From Hymenopellis radicata (taxonomy: Eukaryota > Basidiomycota > Agaricomycetes > Agaricales > Physalacriaceae): a DNA stretch of 64,000 nt. A program made the translations under genes and the position numbers. The notes below the pieces were generated by a model, which did not search any database, was not told the origin of the DNA, and was given only the letters and a program-made list of their open reading frames with translations. This document shows, one piece after another, positions 22,185 through 32,992 of this stretch (positions are counted from its first letter, which is position 1; every line of letters begins with the position of its first letter). The stretch lies in NCBI GenBank assembly GCA_015501595.1, contig JADNRX010000027.1:234327-298326 (forward strand). The letters run 5' to 3'.

Positions 22185-24471
22185 ATGACTATTTCTCTCT
22201 CGCGCCTGGCCTTGGCGCTGGCAGTCGCAGCCCCGGCGTGGGCTCAAAAGGCGGGCTCATTTGCTGATGGAGGGGATTCGCAAGTGAGTCATTTTGGCGT
22301 TGTCCACGTTCAACGCGCTCAACAGCGCCCTTAGGTTTCCGCTATGATGGTGAGTGATACTGGCGTTGTCCACATTCAACGCGCTCAATAGCGCCCTTAG
22401 ATGTTCCTGGGCAACGACCAGATGGTATACATCATGGACAAGGCAGAGGGTAACGCTGCCCAAATCAACGGCCATCCAGCATGGGGTGCGGTTTGGTGAG
22501 CGGTCATCGTTGCCCACCCGTGCTTTTCGTGCTAACGTTATGATGAAGGGACATTGCCACACATGAGGTTGCTCTCCAGGACATCAGGACAAACGTCTTC
22601 TGTGCTTCTGGTATGCATCTACCCAACGGTTCCTTTGCTACCTTCGGGGGGAATGCTGCGATAACGGGTCAGTGCTTTACTCGCTGTTTTACACGGCGTA
22701 CTCACGTTTCATACCAATAGTCGGCGGTGCCATCGGCTCTGTGAAGAACGACGGCGGTTTCTCTGCCTCATTCGACGCCACCTACCAGGACTACGATGGT
22801 ACTAAAGCCATCCGTATTCTTGACCCTTGCCCTGCTGGATCTGATTTCGGCTCTACCGATTGTGGTTGGTTCGACGACCCGGCTCTCTTGTCCATGAAGA
22901 AGCAACGGTGGTACTCGACCGCCGAGCCCACAGGCACTGGTCAAATCGTTCTCATCGGTGGTTTCGTCCAGGGTGGTTACGTTAACCGAAACTGGCCCAA
23001 CACTGATCCCGAATTCGAGGGAGGCGCTGCCGACTGCACCTACGAGTTCTTCCCGAACCCTGACAACGCCGACGCCAAGACCATGCAGTTTATGATTGAC
23101 ACCTCGGGTCTCAACTCGTATGCCCACACTTTCCTGTTGCCCTCCGGTTTGATGTTCCTTCAAGCCAACCTTTCAAGCAGTAAGTCCGATTGATATCCCA
23201 TCTCCATCATCTGCTGATATTTCGGTACAGCCCTCTGGGATCCTGCTACCAACGCCGAGACCCGCCTTCCCGACATGCCTAAAGGCGTAGCTCGCGTTTA
23301 CCCCGCATCAGGTGGTGTCGCCATGCTCCCTCTTACCCCCGAGAACAACTACACTCCCACCATCCTCTTCTGTGGTGGTACCGACATGCCCGACTACGCT
23401 TGGGGCAACTACTCGTGGCCCTTCATAGACACTTTCAACTACCCCGCTTCCAAGGATTGCCAACGTATCACTCCCCAGCCCGAGGACGGTTCTTCTGGCG
23501 TCTACGAGCAGGACGAGGACATGTTGGAGGGCAGGACCATGGGCCAATTCATCATTCTCCCCACCGGCAAGCTCTTGATGGTCAACGGTGGTATTAATGG
23601 CACAGCTGGTTACTCAGAGAAGACCCTCGAGACTCAGTCGTGGGCTGATATGCCTTTCGGTATGTCTCTTGCCTCTGACCCCGCCTTCACCCCCGCTATC
23701 TACGACCCTACCGCCGAGATAGGCAGCCGCTGGTCCAGGGAGGGATTGGATGCTTCCAAGATCCCCCGTCTGTATCACTCCTCCGCGATCCTCCTACCTG
23801 ATGCCTCGGTTCTCATTGGCGGCTCAAACCCCAACGTCGACGTCAACCTGACCACCTACTACCCGACCACATATGCTCTTGAGATCTTCTACCCTCCCTA
23901 TTTCTCTGCTTCTGTTCGTCCCACATTCACTGGTGCACCCACCACCCTCTCATATGGCGGTGCCTACTTCGACCTTACCATCTCCAAGGATTCGTACTCC
24001 GGCAAGTCCAATGACGCCGCCGCGAGGGCGACGTGTGTTGTCGTCCGCGGCGGCTGGACAACCCACGCGATGAACATGGGTCAGAAGTTCTTGCAACTGA
24101 ACAACACCTACACTGTCAATGACGACGGCTCCATCGTTCTCCACTGCTCGCAGATGCCTCCCAACTCGAACATCTTCCAGCCCGGACCTGCTCTCCTCTT
24201 CGTCACTGTCAACGATATCCCCAGTAACGGCACCCACGTTATTGTTGGCAGTGGTAGCATCGAGACACAGCCTACATCCGATGTCAAGGCTCTTCCCGCC
24301 AACGTCCTCTCCAACTCCGCATCAGGAGGCGCGGACAGCTCAAGCACTAGCTCCGGCTCCGGCTCGGGCTCGGGCGACGACTCGGACTCTTCAACATCCA
24401 ACAAGGCCGTCATTGCCAGCGGTGTCATTGGCGCCCTTGTGGTTATTGCTTTAATCGGTACGCTATTTTAA
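22185..24471 (+). CDS. Copper radical oxidase, glyoxal oxidase family
   Basis: Six exons are inferred (22,185-22,283; 22,335-22,349; 22,401-22,495; 22,549-22,667; 22,721-23,179; 23,231-24,471), giving 675 residues. A signal peptide (cut after AWA, ~residue 20) is followed by Kelch-like beta-propeller repeats (GGN, GGF, GGT, NGG, GGS). By family alignment the copper/radical ligands are Cys88 (VFCASG) and Tyr174 (RWYSTAE) for the thioether cofactor, with Tyr444-His445 (RLYHSS) and His541 (TTHAMNMG). The enzyme oxidises aldehydes such as glyoxal with O2, giving H2O2 for extracellular lignin peroxidases. The C-terminus has a Ser/Gly/Asp-rich linker and a hydrophobic tail, so it is probably membrane- or GPI-anchored; this is longer than the classic ~560-residue secreted enzyme. 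A GTACG donor at 24,456 and acceptor at 24,540 allow an alternative C-terminus. Confidence 0.92.
22284..22400 (+). repeat. Twin introns around a 15-nt micro-exon
   Basis: Introns 22,284-22,334 and 22,350-22,400 are both 51 nt and differ at only 5 positions; both end AGCGCCCTTAG. They flank the exon 22,335-22,349, which encodes VSAMM. Both are multiples of three, begin GTGAGT, and carry the same internal TGGCGTTGTCCAC and TTCAACGCGCTCAA segments. Confidence 0.85.
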
Positions 24472-25043
24472 CTTCGTGGCTCGCGTCGCCGAAGGATTTT
24501 TTCGAAATTGCAGAATGCTGACTTGTTACCTTCTCTACAGGCATATAATCGCACTTACGACCAGCCACGACCTTGACCAGTATCGGTCTATGTGGAACGA
24601 GAGTGAGGCTAGTTTGAGGGGTGCTAATGAATCCAAAGTTCGGGGAGGATTTTTCGCATCCTTACGCGGCGGATGCTCGTTGTGGGGTGGCCTCTAGAGT
24701 ATGCATATTATGAGTAATCGTCAAAACGGACTATATTCCTTTTTTGTTTTATTATTATACCTACCTCTCTCATTACGGACTAATCGATATCAGGTTGTAG
24801 CTACTATTTGGTCTACTTCAGCGTGGTCTATTTGATGGATTTTCTTGGGTACCATATACCACAGGCAATTTTAACCAGGAACTAAATTGGTTTTCAAGCG
24901 TTCAAATTGACATTCTATCCAACTACCAACTACTACATACCTCGATCTTGGCTCGATCGCTTCTTCGACTTGCACTTCCATCATCGTGACCAACCAGTAC
25001 AGATTTACAAGCCCGAAATGAGCGCTGTTTCTCGGGCGCTTAA
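24472..25043. other. Oxidase 3' flank and unique sequence before the tandem array
   Basis: No gene is supported. The sequence is unique: it lacks the 5' exon and hairpin region found before copies 2 and 3 of the array unit. Confidence 0.5.
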
Positions 25044-25078
25044 AGCACTCCGGGTTTCCAACATACGACGACGCACAA

Positions 25079-28074
25079 ATGCCAGTCAGAGTTTTCATGG
25101 GCCATGGTGGTCCACTGCCCACCAAGGCGTGGTGGTCGTCGACTCAAGCGTCGACTCGTCTTAATGCGTCTGGTGAGCTCAACATTTACTTGCACAATTC
25201 CCGCCGTTTACTTGTTTCAAGACCCATTTGATGCACTGGAAGAGTGGTCAGCGTGCGTCAACGCTGCTCGAAATGACATCGACAAATATATACAGACCTG
25301 GAGAGGCGAGCTCGATACCCTTCTGGTCTTTGTGTGTCCGTTTCCCCACAACGCATCACAATTATTCTTATTCTCTGTTCTAGGGCGCTTTATACTCCGG
25401 AATAGTTGCAGCCTTCCTGGTCGATTCTTACAAATGGCTCCAGCCCGATTCCTCAGATGACATGGTCACCCTCCTCCTCCATCTGTCGACGCAGTTAGCA
25501 AACGAGACCAATATCGCTGCATCGCTTCCTGCCTATTCGCCCTCGTCCGCGCAGATCGCTATCAACGTCCTCTGGTTCTCGAGCCTCATCCTCAGCCTTA
25601 CTTCCATCCTGCTCACCATCATGGTGAAACAGTGGCTGAGCGAATACACGTCCCCGTCCGGGACAACGTCGCCCAGACACACATTGGCAATCACACAAGC
25701 GCGCGTGGACAGTCTGGCAGATTGGCATATCAACGTGATAGTGGATTGGCTACCGCTCCTCCTGATTTTATCCCTTTTTCTGTTCTTCGGAGGACTCGCC
25801 ACGCTGCTGTTCACGTACAACACTATCGTAGGCTCTATAACGATCGGTCTCGTCTGTATATCCGCCATCATATTCATCGCCACTTCCATCCTCCCTGCCC
25901 TCTACCCGGCATGTTCGTATAGGTCGGTGCAAGCATACCTAGCGGTCGTCCTCCTAGGGCCAATCATAAGCATCTTCACGAAACGACCTCTCGTTTGGAC
26001 AATACGTGATGCTTGGGAGTCGGCGAGCAACAGGGCACAGCTCGAGCCGCGGGCATTGCTATGGTTGCTTCGAACCGTCTGTCCGTGGACGCCTTCCCTT
26101 TATTCCACTGTATCATTCTGCACGCGCAGTCTGGATCCCATGGCAGCTCCGAAAGCTGCTTGTGACTTGTATCGGTACAGCACCGTAGACCAAAAGCGAC
26201 GCTTCACAAAGGTGCAGGCTCGGAGATGGCAAATGCTCATCGGAGGGGACGAATTCGCAAAGACCTGTTCATTGTTGGTGGACGGAGCCAAGTCCTTGCC
26301 TGCAGGTCCCGAGTGGCAGGATGTCGATCCCGATGATCTCGTCGACTACGTTAAAACTCTGTCGCTGTTCCTCACTCTTTTCTCACCAGAGTACTTGTCG
26401 ACAGGAACAAGGTATATTGGAAAATACCCCGCCTATGTATTTCGAAAAGGCGTGGAGATTGTAATCGACATTGCGATTGGCGATAAACTTCCGAAGAGTC
26501 TTCCAGTCCCGCGTCAAGAGGAGGTCGAGAGCTTCGTTCTCGAACAGTTGCTTGTCATAAACGACTTCGAATGGCCTGAAGACCACGACGTCAAAGATCG
26601 ACCTGGTATGAATATCTCATCTTTACTTCTTCGCTTCCCGCGCTGATGTCTTGTAGCGGCCGACCTACTGTTACCTCTGACACATGCAGCTCTCGGCGCG
26701 CGCAACCGGCATGCCGCCTCACTATTCATCACCTTGTCCACCCTTGCCCTTGGGATAACCCGTCGCATGTCCGTCAACGAATTTCGCAATAACCGGGACC
26801 ACTTGATATCCCTGCTCAACGGAATGGCTGCGTTTATAACGGAAAGCTTGATCAAAGAAAAGGAGACTCCGTCTGTGAAAGCAGCGATATCCTCTTGGAT
26901 GTCGGTCCTATTCGAGGGCTATGCACACCGCAAGACAGGGCAGGGCAAGGCTATCCAGAAGTGGGATCTCGAGGATCAACTTGTACAAGCGGCCATGTGC
27001 GAGCTTATACATGCGCTCGAACGGGCGTACCTGTTTGATTCAGAGCTCTGGGGAGAACCGTCGATGGACAGGAACCGGTTGCAAATCGATTTTGGAAGCT
27101 CGAGAGTAAAAGTTCTGTGTTACATTTTCATCGCAGTACGCTCACGAGTTCACTTGTAGGTTCTCTGTGATGCTTATCTCGGAAGTGTATCGAATACCGT
27201 CGAGAGCGACCCGTGGTCCAGAGAGCATCGAGACTTGTGGGCGGAAATTCTCGAAGAGACGGAAAAGCATCGTGCAACGAAAGCGCTTTTGGATTCATTC
27301 CACGGCAGCCATGTTTTGCAGGCGGATAACACTGACGAAATACGCGTCTTGTGCAGACTCCTTCCGACGTGTAACACGGAATCACCGCTCTTGTTCGCTG
27401 GCGTTTCTTGTCTTCTGGATATCTATGCATCCATTAGGAGTGGTGAACACGATGACCACCTATCTCTCATAAGGGAGTGCATTACGGATGTTTTCTGCAA
27501 AGCCTACAACATCCGCGGAACGTCTTACCTTGATGATGAGGTCGCAATCCAATGTACGTTCGTGATCGCTCAACGACTCTTATGATACTAAGTAGCCTCG
27601 CACGCAGTGTCAACAACAATGCAACGGGTGCTCTCCGCCTTTAAAACTGATACTCAAGAGCCGTCTTCACTGCTCACCAGCTCCCTACCTGCATTGATGC
27701 TAGAGGCCTCGGCGTGTTACGATCAGGACGATCTTCCAGGCCGCATCCAAATCCGATTGCAGCTCACGCAGCTTTTGCATTCGCTCGAGCGTCTACTAGT
27801 TCAAAACCCAAGCTCGCCTGAGGAATTAGGTGGTCTTGCGATCCAGTGGATCATGGCGCTGGGCCGGGTGCAATCTGGGAACAGCATTTTCTTTGCGACG
27901 CAGAAGGGGTTTAAGGAGAGTCAGAGGAAGGCGATGGGTGCTGTGCAGGGGTTGCTGAGGGCGATACAAGGGAATGGGGATGTTATGGGTGTTGTGAGGG
28001 CTGATTCGGGTGTGTCGAATGCGGCTGCTGTGTTTAGGAATGTGTGTGGGCAGTTTGAGGTCAGTTTGTTATGA
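25079..28074 (+). CDS. DUF6535-type membrane protein, array copy 1
   Basis: Six exons are inferred (25,079-25,172; 25,222-25,331; 25,384-26,605; 26,657-27,105; 27,160-27,553; 27,608-28,074), giving ~911 residues, open throughout. Residues ~45-250 match the DUF6535 pattern of basidiomycetes: a helix with W..ELDTLLVFGALYSG, a first membrane segment running into AAFLVDSYKWLQPD, an extracellular-side stretch, then WFSSLILSLTSILLTIMVKQW, WLPLLLILSLFLFFGG and a further hydrophobic pair. The remaining ~650 residues are soluble and helical, without a known domain. The family's function is unknown; it is often expanded and variable in copy. The first ATG in frame (MPVRVF) is close to the array junction, and the 5' exon present before copies 2 and 3 is missing here, so this copy may be N-terminally truncated. 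Confidence 0.75.
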
Positions 28075-30413
28075 GGAAGCAACCCGTGAATAGAGTAAAT
28101 GTGTAGTAGTCTTCCTACCTAGCGTGTGGCGCATTTGAGAGAAAACATTGTACTTATAGCCATATATGGATAGATTGTGCTTATTTCTTCTGCCGTTCGT
28201 GTCCCGTTTGCGCGGCTTGAGCTGCCGTTGAGTTTTGCACTTTGGTCATAGTTAAATTTCTCAAAAAAACGCGAGAAGTTCAACTTGGGTTTTTGTAAAT
28301 TTGTCAATAACTTCCCCTCCCGAAGGTACAAGTAGAGCGGGCAAATAAGTAAGGGTAGGCAAGGTGGTACTACGGAGGTGCGTGACCCGGTACGACCAAT
28401 GTGGCGTACAAAAAAAAAAAAGGATGCCGCGTTCCGACAGCAAGTACCAACTGTGTGGAAGCTGAACGTCGCGACATTCAGTTAAGCACGCTCAGACGCC
28501 AGGGGTCCACACAGTCCACGGTAGGTGGTCGTCATCACCATGGTACTCGCTCCAGTCAACAGGCGCACGGGAGAGGGAGAGAGAAACAAACCGTAGGAAA
28601 GTGGGGGGATTTCTCGCTGTCCGAGCCCTCTTTATACTCCCTGGTGGTGGCGGTGCTGTTAAGTTCGAGCAGGTGATATGACGACACCAGCACTTGTTAG
28701 GCTTTGGCCTGACCCGAACTGCGATTTTGAGTATCCTCTGTTTCCCATCCCCTCACCACGACGTGAAAGGGCTTCTCAGCGGCCTTCGAACGATATATAC
28801 TTGTCCAGGTTTTCCGACATACAATGTTGAGGATTCAACAAACAAATCCTAGTCATCCGGTGACCGCGGCCAGCAAGTGTGGCACGATAAATGTCCCTGG
28901 CAACGCACGTTCACTCCTCAGCCGAATTGGTTTCTGACAGTCTTGAGAATCTCAGTGGTGTCGGTCCCCTACTCACAGCTGAAATCCCCTTGAAAATACA
29001 AACTCAGTGCATGTAAATTCACCTCAGAAACATAAGCAGAACCTCAACAAAACGCAAGACAAGTTCACGGAAGACATGTGCTCAGGTCCCTCAATACAAA
29101 GCTTGAAGGTACGCAGAGGACGGCTCCGTGGACCAGCCGTGGACTTTGCCACCTTCCGTCATGTCGACGCCGAGCGCACACACCACCCCGCCTCATGGTC
29201 TTCACCGCGGCCTTCAAACATAGGGAGACGGCGTCGTTGAGCGTCTCTCACAGCCCGGGGTTGCTCGCCGCAGGGCAAAAGTTTCGTGTTTTTTGGTCTC
29301 ATCAAGCCGCCAAAGTCTGAAAATTGGCAGGTCGCATTGAATGTCATTTCGACAGGAAAAGCAGTGAGTCGCACCTGTATATTGCCTCCCGTGGTCTCTC
29401 AATTCGTCCAGAAATGAGTTCAGCCGACGGTGGCGAGAACGGCGCGAGCACCTGCAGCCGACGTTGATCCCAAGTCAAATCGCGCGATCCTGTACTCGGA
29501 CGGCGGGTGTCGCTCGCCGCGGGGCAAAAATGTCGGTGACTTTAGCCTCTGTTGGCGATTTTGAATCTGACACTCTTCAGGTCAGGTCCGACTCCCATTT
29601 GTCTTCAAAACGGCAAGATTTACCTTTGTTCTTCAGGCCAGACCTCGCGACTCTTCCAGAACCGAGCGCGATCCAGCACGAGGAACATCCATTGTCGAAA
29701 AGGTAAATCTTACCTCCATCTAATCCTCATCTCATCCAGATTCTCCTCAAGAAACGGGGTTGTGGCCCGCGACGACCACGTCAAAGTAGCGCGACCCCAG
29801 AGATCCAGATCTGGACAAGTCCAATTGTCAATTCCCGAACGAATATGAATGGAGGTACGTCACCTTTTGGTTCAACTTCGAAAGTTGAACATCCAGGTTA
29901 GGGAATTTGAGCGAAGACGGGAAACAAGCGCCCCAGACAACGGCGTCAGGCGTCCTCGGCGGATTCTGAGCCCGTCCTCTTCGACATCACCCTCTCAAAC
30001 GTCGACCTCATCCTCAACTTTACACACCGACATCAAATCCATCCTTACAACGGAAGCGAGTAAGCGAGGAGCAGATGAACTGGTACTGTTCGTCTTACTC
30101 CGTGCTTTCCCCCGCTGAACACTTCCAGACACGAAAATCAACCTCAGGAAACGACGCCACATCAAAGTCGTCCGCGAACTTGCCCCAATCGGATTTTGAT
30201 GGCGATGCGGATCTGGGGGTGTTAGTTTGAAACGCCGCGGTCTCGGCTCGGCCCAAAGATTGATGGTACGTTCCCTTGTTTTCCCAAGGTTCGAAAGTTC
30301 AACATGTCAGCTAGGCAGAATCAGCACCTCAGGCATTCGAAGAGGAACAGGAAACGACTCACCTGGAGACTGTTCTGAGCATCGCTCGGCGTCCTTCTCG
30401 CATCCGCCGCGTC
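28075..30413. other. Unit 1: intron-rich region with short spliced frames
   Basis: A TATA-like TTTATACT at about 28,631 precedes an ATG at 28,679 with a ~50-codon frame (MTTPALVRLWPDPN...). Further short frames are separated by GTACGT/GTGAGT donors and AG acceptors (for example near 29,130, 29,365, 29,854 and 30,084). I could not chain them into one protein. The poly-A run near 28,410 varies in length between units. The box AGATCCAGATCT occurs at 29,801. Confidence 0.35.
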
Positions 30414-30819
30414 GTGAAATCCAACTTCGTCTCGGAACCTCACTGGAGTCGGCGGCTACCTCAACTGAGTCGAAATAGTGTCAGTAACAGAAATGAAGGA
30501 CGCGGCATATGGTATTTCCATCTTCCATCAAATGACCGCGTTGCCCACGCCCTTGCTGACCCACGACCAAGTCTAGCAGTCCTCGCGACGCCACACTTCA
30601 AACCCGACCAACCAGTTCTCCCCATTCGGACTCCATGGCGATACGGATCCGCGTATATCCAACATCAATCGCACGGAAATCTTCCCGAAGAAGCAATGAA
30701 AGTACGTTACCTTCTGTCGTTATGTTCAAAAGTTGAACATGACCATTTAGGAAAGTCTGCGGGATTTTGGCCTGGAGTTCGCGCGCGACCCAGACCAGCT
30801 GCACACAATTGTCTCCTGA
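30414..30819 (+). CDS. Hypothetical spliced ORF, unit 1
   Basis: A 96-codon open frame (30,414-30,701) ends NLPEEAMK. A 49-nt GTACGT...TTTAG intron follows, then a short terminal exon (30,751-30,819) with RDFGLEFARDPDQLHTIVS and a stop, giving 118 residues. In unit 3 the frame is kept despite a 9-nt deletion, whereas unit 2 has a +1 shift. The 5' end may lie in an earlier exon. No domain is recognised. Confidence 0.35.
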
Positions 30820-31039
30820 CCGACCCCAATGTTCCGACTCGGCGCTCGTCAAGTAAACTCTCGCAGTCGGCATCGGGCGCGCCCTCCAACGGGCAGTATA
30901 CCACACGGGAAGAAGAACGACAGACGACGAAGGAAGCGAGGAGAACTCCCTGATCAAGATCTAGATCTGGCTTTTCCATGAGCCGTAAAAAAAAAAGTGA
31001 GAGGAATAGAAGAGGCACGTACCAACTTTATCTTGGTCC

Positions 31040-31640
31040 TCATCCTAACGAGGACACCAGGCCGACTCCGTAGTCTTCGCAAATGATGCCCGCCTTCGAA
31101 AACAAAGTAAGAGCGTCATCGAGCGCAATTTTCGTCTTGGTCACCGTCAACGAAGCCACCACGGTTCAACGTTCATCTCTAACATATCAGGTACGTACCT
31201 CGGTAACTTTTGAGCAACTTGCAGTAACGACGCCATGTAGAGTCCTGCGTGTTCCTCGCCTCCTGCAGTACGCGCTGAGAGGGTCGGCGGTGAAGGTGCT
31301 TCGGGGTACAGGTTCTTAAGGTCGATTTGGGGATATAAGGGCGCGATTTTGACAGGCAGAGAATGGTTAGAATAGAAGTCGAATAATATTCGACACTGTA
31401 AAATACATGTGTCGTTGTGTATACTGTTCCCAGGCGTAACTCTTCAGATCAATGAAACTGAAAGTGAGGTGAACATACCTGAAAAGCGGGACCAACCGCG
31501 TGTTTAGCATGTCCGCAAGCACTCCCAATGGTTCTAACACTCGCTCCCTACACATCAAGACCGTCTAAGAAGTAGTAACACGTACCTGGAGCATCGCAAT
31601 GTTAATAAAGTTCAGAGCCAGTGACCGAAATATCCGCACT
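31040..31640 (-). CDS. Hypothetical minus-strand spliced gene, partial, unit 1
   Basis: A chain of phase-0 exons reads on minus: about 31,638-31,586 (RIFRSLALNFINIAMLQ), 31,547-31,479, 31,395-31,195 (includes KIAPLYPQIDLKNLYPEAP and LYMASLLQVAQKLP) and 31,135-31,040 (TKIALDDALTLFSKAGIICE, ending LVSSLG and stop). Introns have GTACGT, GTATGT and GTACCT donors and TGTAG, TTACAG and CCAAG acceptors. The 5' end is not resolved; a minus ATG at 31,810 (MKGVDSAETIG) with a GTAAGC donor is a candidate first exon. Another frame of the third exon is also open, so this is tentative. The family is unknown. The same chain is present in the other two units. Confidence 0.35.
31378..31394. repeat. Perfect palindrome GTCGAATAATATTCGAC
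   Basis: 17 bp with one central base, kept identical at 44,528-44,544 and 57,877-57,893. Confidence 0.7.
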
Positions 31641-32509
31641 CAGCAGAACACGCGGTTCTGTCGTTATGTCCATGTTAACATTCTTGAAACGTCGACACGA
31701 TATACGCAAAACCTTATCCACGGTGAGCCGAAAATCACTCTGAGTCATTTCAACAAAAGCTTACCTCCAAATTCCGATTGTTTCCGCGCTATCAACGCCC
31801 TTCATAGCTTCTGCGCATGTCCGCGGTCGGCGCAGAAAGTGTAGACGTCGTTGTCGCGGAATCTCGGAGCGACGCGTTCGAGGTCGTGGTCGTGGTAAGA
31901 GAGCAAGTCCCAATTCGGACTAACCCGAGTGATCGACGGGACTTGTGCTGGTACTCTCACCACGCCGACCTCAAATTCTCACGTCCAATAAATTCTGACT
32001 GTCTCTTCACCTGCATGTGCCTCTCCCGGTTCGGAATTTACTCTTCAAGATTCCCGTCACATATCCCGACGGTCCTAGGGGCGCGACAACGCGTTAAACG
32101 CGTCTTATTCTGCTTTTTACCTTGACCTCGCGTTCCGTTGCCGTTAACTTCGACTTATATTATCTATGACGAGCGCTGCGGGTGCCTCTTGAAGGCAATC
32201 TTATCGTGTCGGGACCGGCAGCCTGGGAACTTGGACTGGGGCGCTGACGCGGCCTTGCACACTTGCCTCCATCCCTCATCTCGATTTTCCCGGACGTCAT
32301 CTTTCTTGGAAATCTCCTCGGCGGCGTTAATTGCGCATTTGTATACTTTAATTGACGTCGTATTATCCTCGCAGAATAGGCTGGGCTCTGGAATTCTGGT
32401 CTAAGGCACTCAGGTGGATTTACATTCAACAAACAGGAACGTAACCCTTCTGTTTATCGGCAGCGCTGACGCATTTCAATAGACTCCATTTGCGACCGCA
32501 TGGATCCGC

Positions 32510-32992
32510 AGATCTCGCGGTCTGGTGATTTTAGCGCCAGGAGCAAGTTCGCGCCGTGGAACCCTCCTTCTTTTCGTTATGGCTTCTTTATTTACGTGGC
32601 GGTGTTACCATGGCCTGGGTTACGACTGAGTCAAGCATGTGGATTCGCGAACGTTCGACCTCGGAAACCTTTCGCGTTGACGAGATCTCGATTCGGACTT
32701 GGGGAGGTGCGTTCATGTTGTGATTAACGTCTCGTCTCAACGAGCTCATACATTTCTCAGATCTTCTCTCACTATTCCTCGACTCGCCTCTCTATTATTC
32801 GGCTCTTCATACTTTCAATTCAACGACATTCAAAACACCAACTTACGTGTGGCGTCGATTCCAACATTCGACTAATTCGGGTTCGCAAACTTAAATGGAC
32901 GCCCTAGAAACGACCACGTCACTCCGCTCTAATACCCATCTCCACGGAGCCTCGCAGATCTGGATCTCGCCCGAATCATTTTGGGATATAAG
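32510..32992 (+). promoter_or_regulatory. Promoter module A, unit 1
   Basis: A palindromic box AGATCTCGCGGTCT (32,510-32,523), an AGATCTGGATCT box (32,956-32,967) and TATAAG (32,987-32,992), followed by a C/T-rich leader and ATG at 33,062. Confidence 0.55.

Noticed and set aside
28400..28425. Poly-A run as a retrotransposon tail
   Set aside because: The run is present in all units with length variation (10-12 A), but no reverse transcriptase, target duplication or element body is linked to it; it looks like a simple homopolymer.
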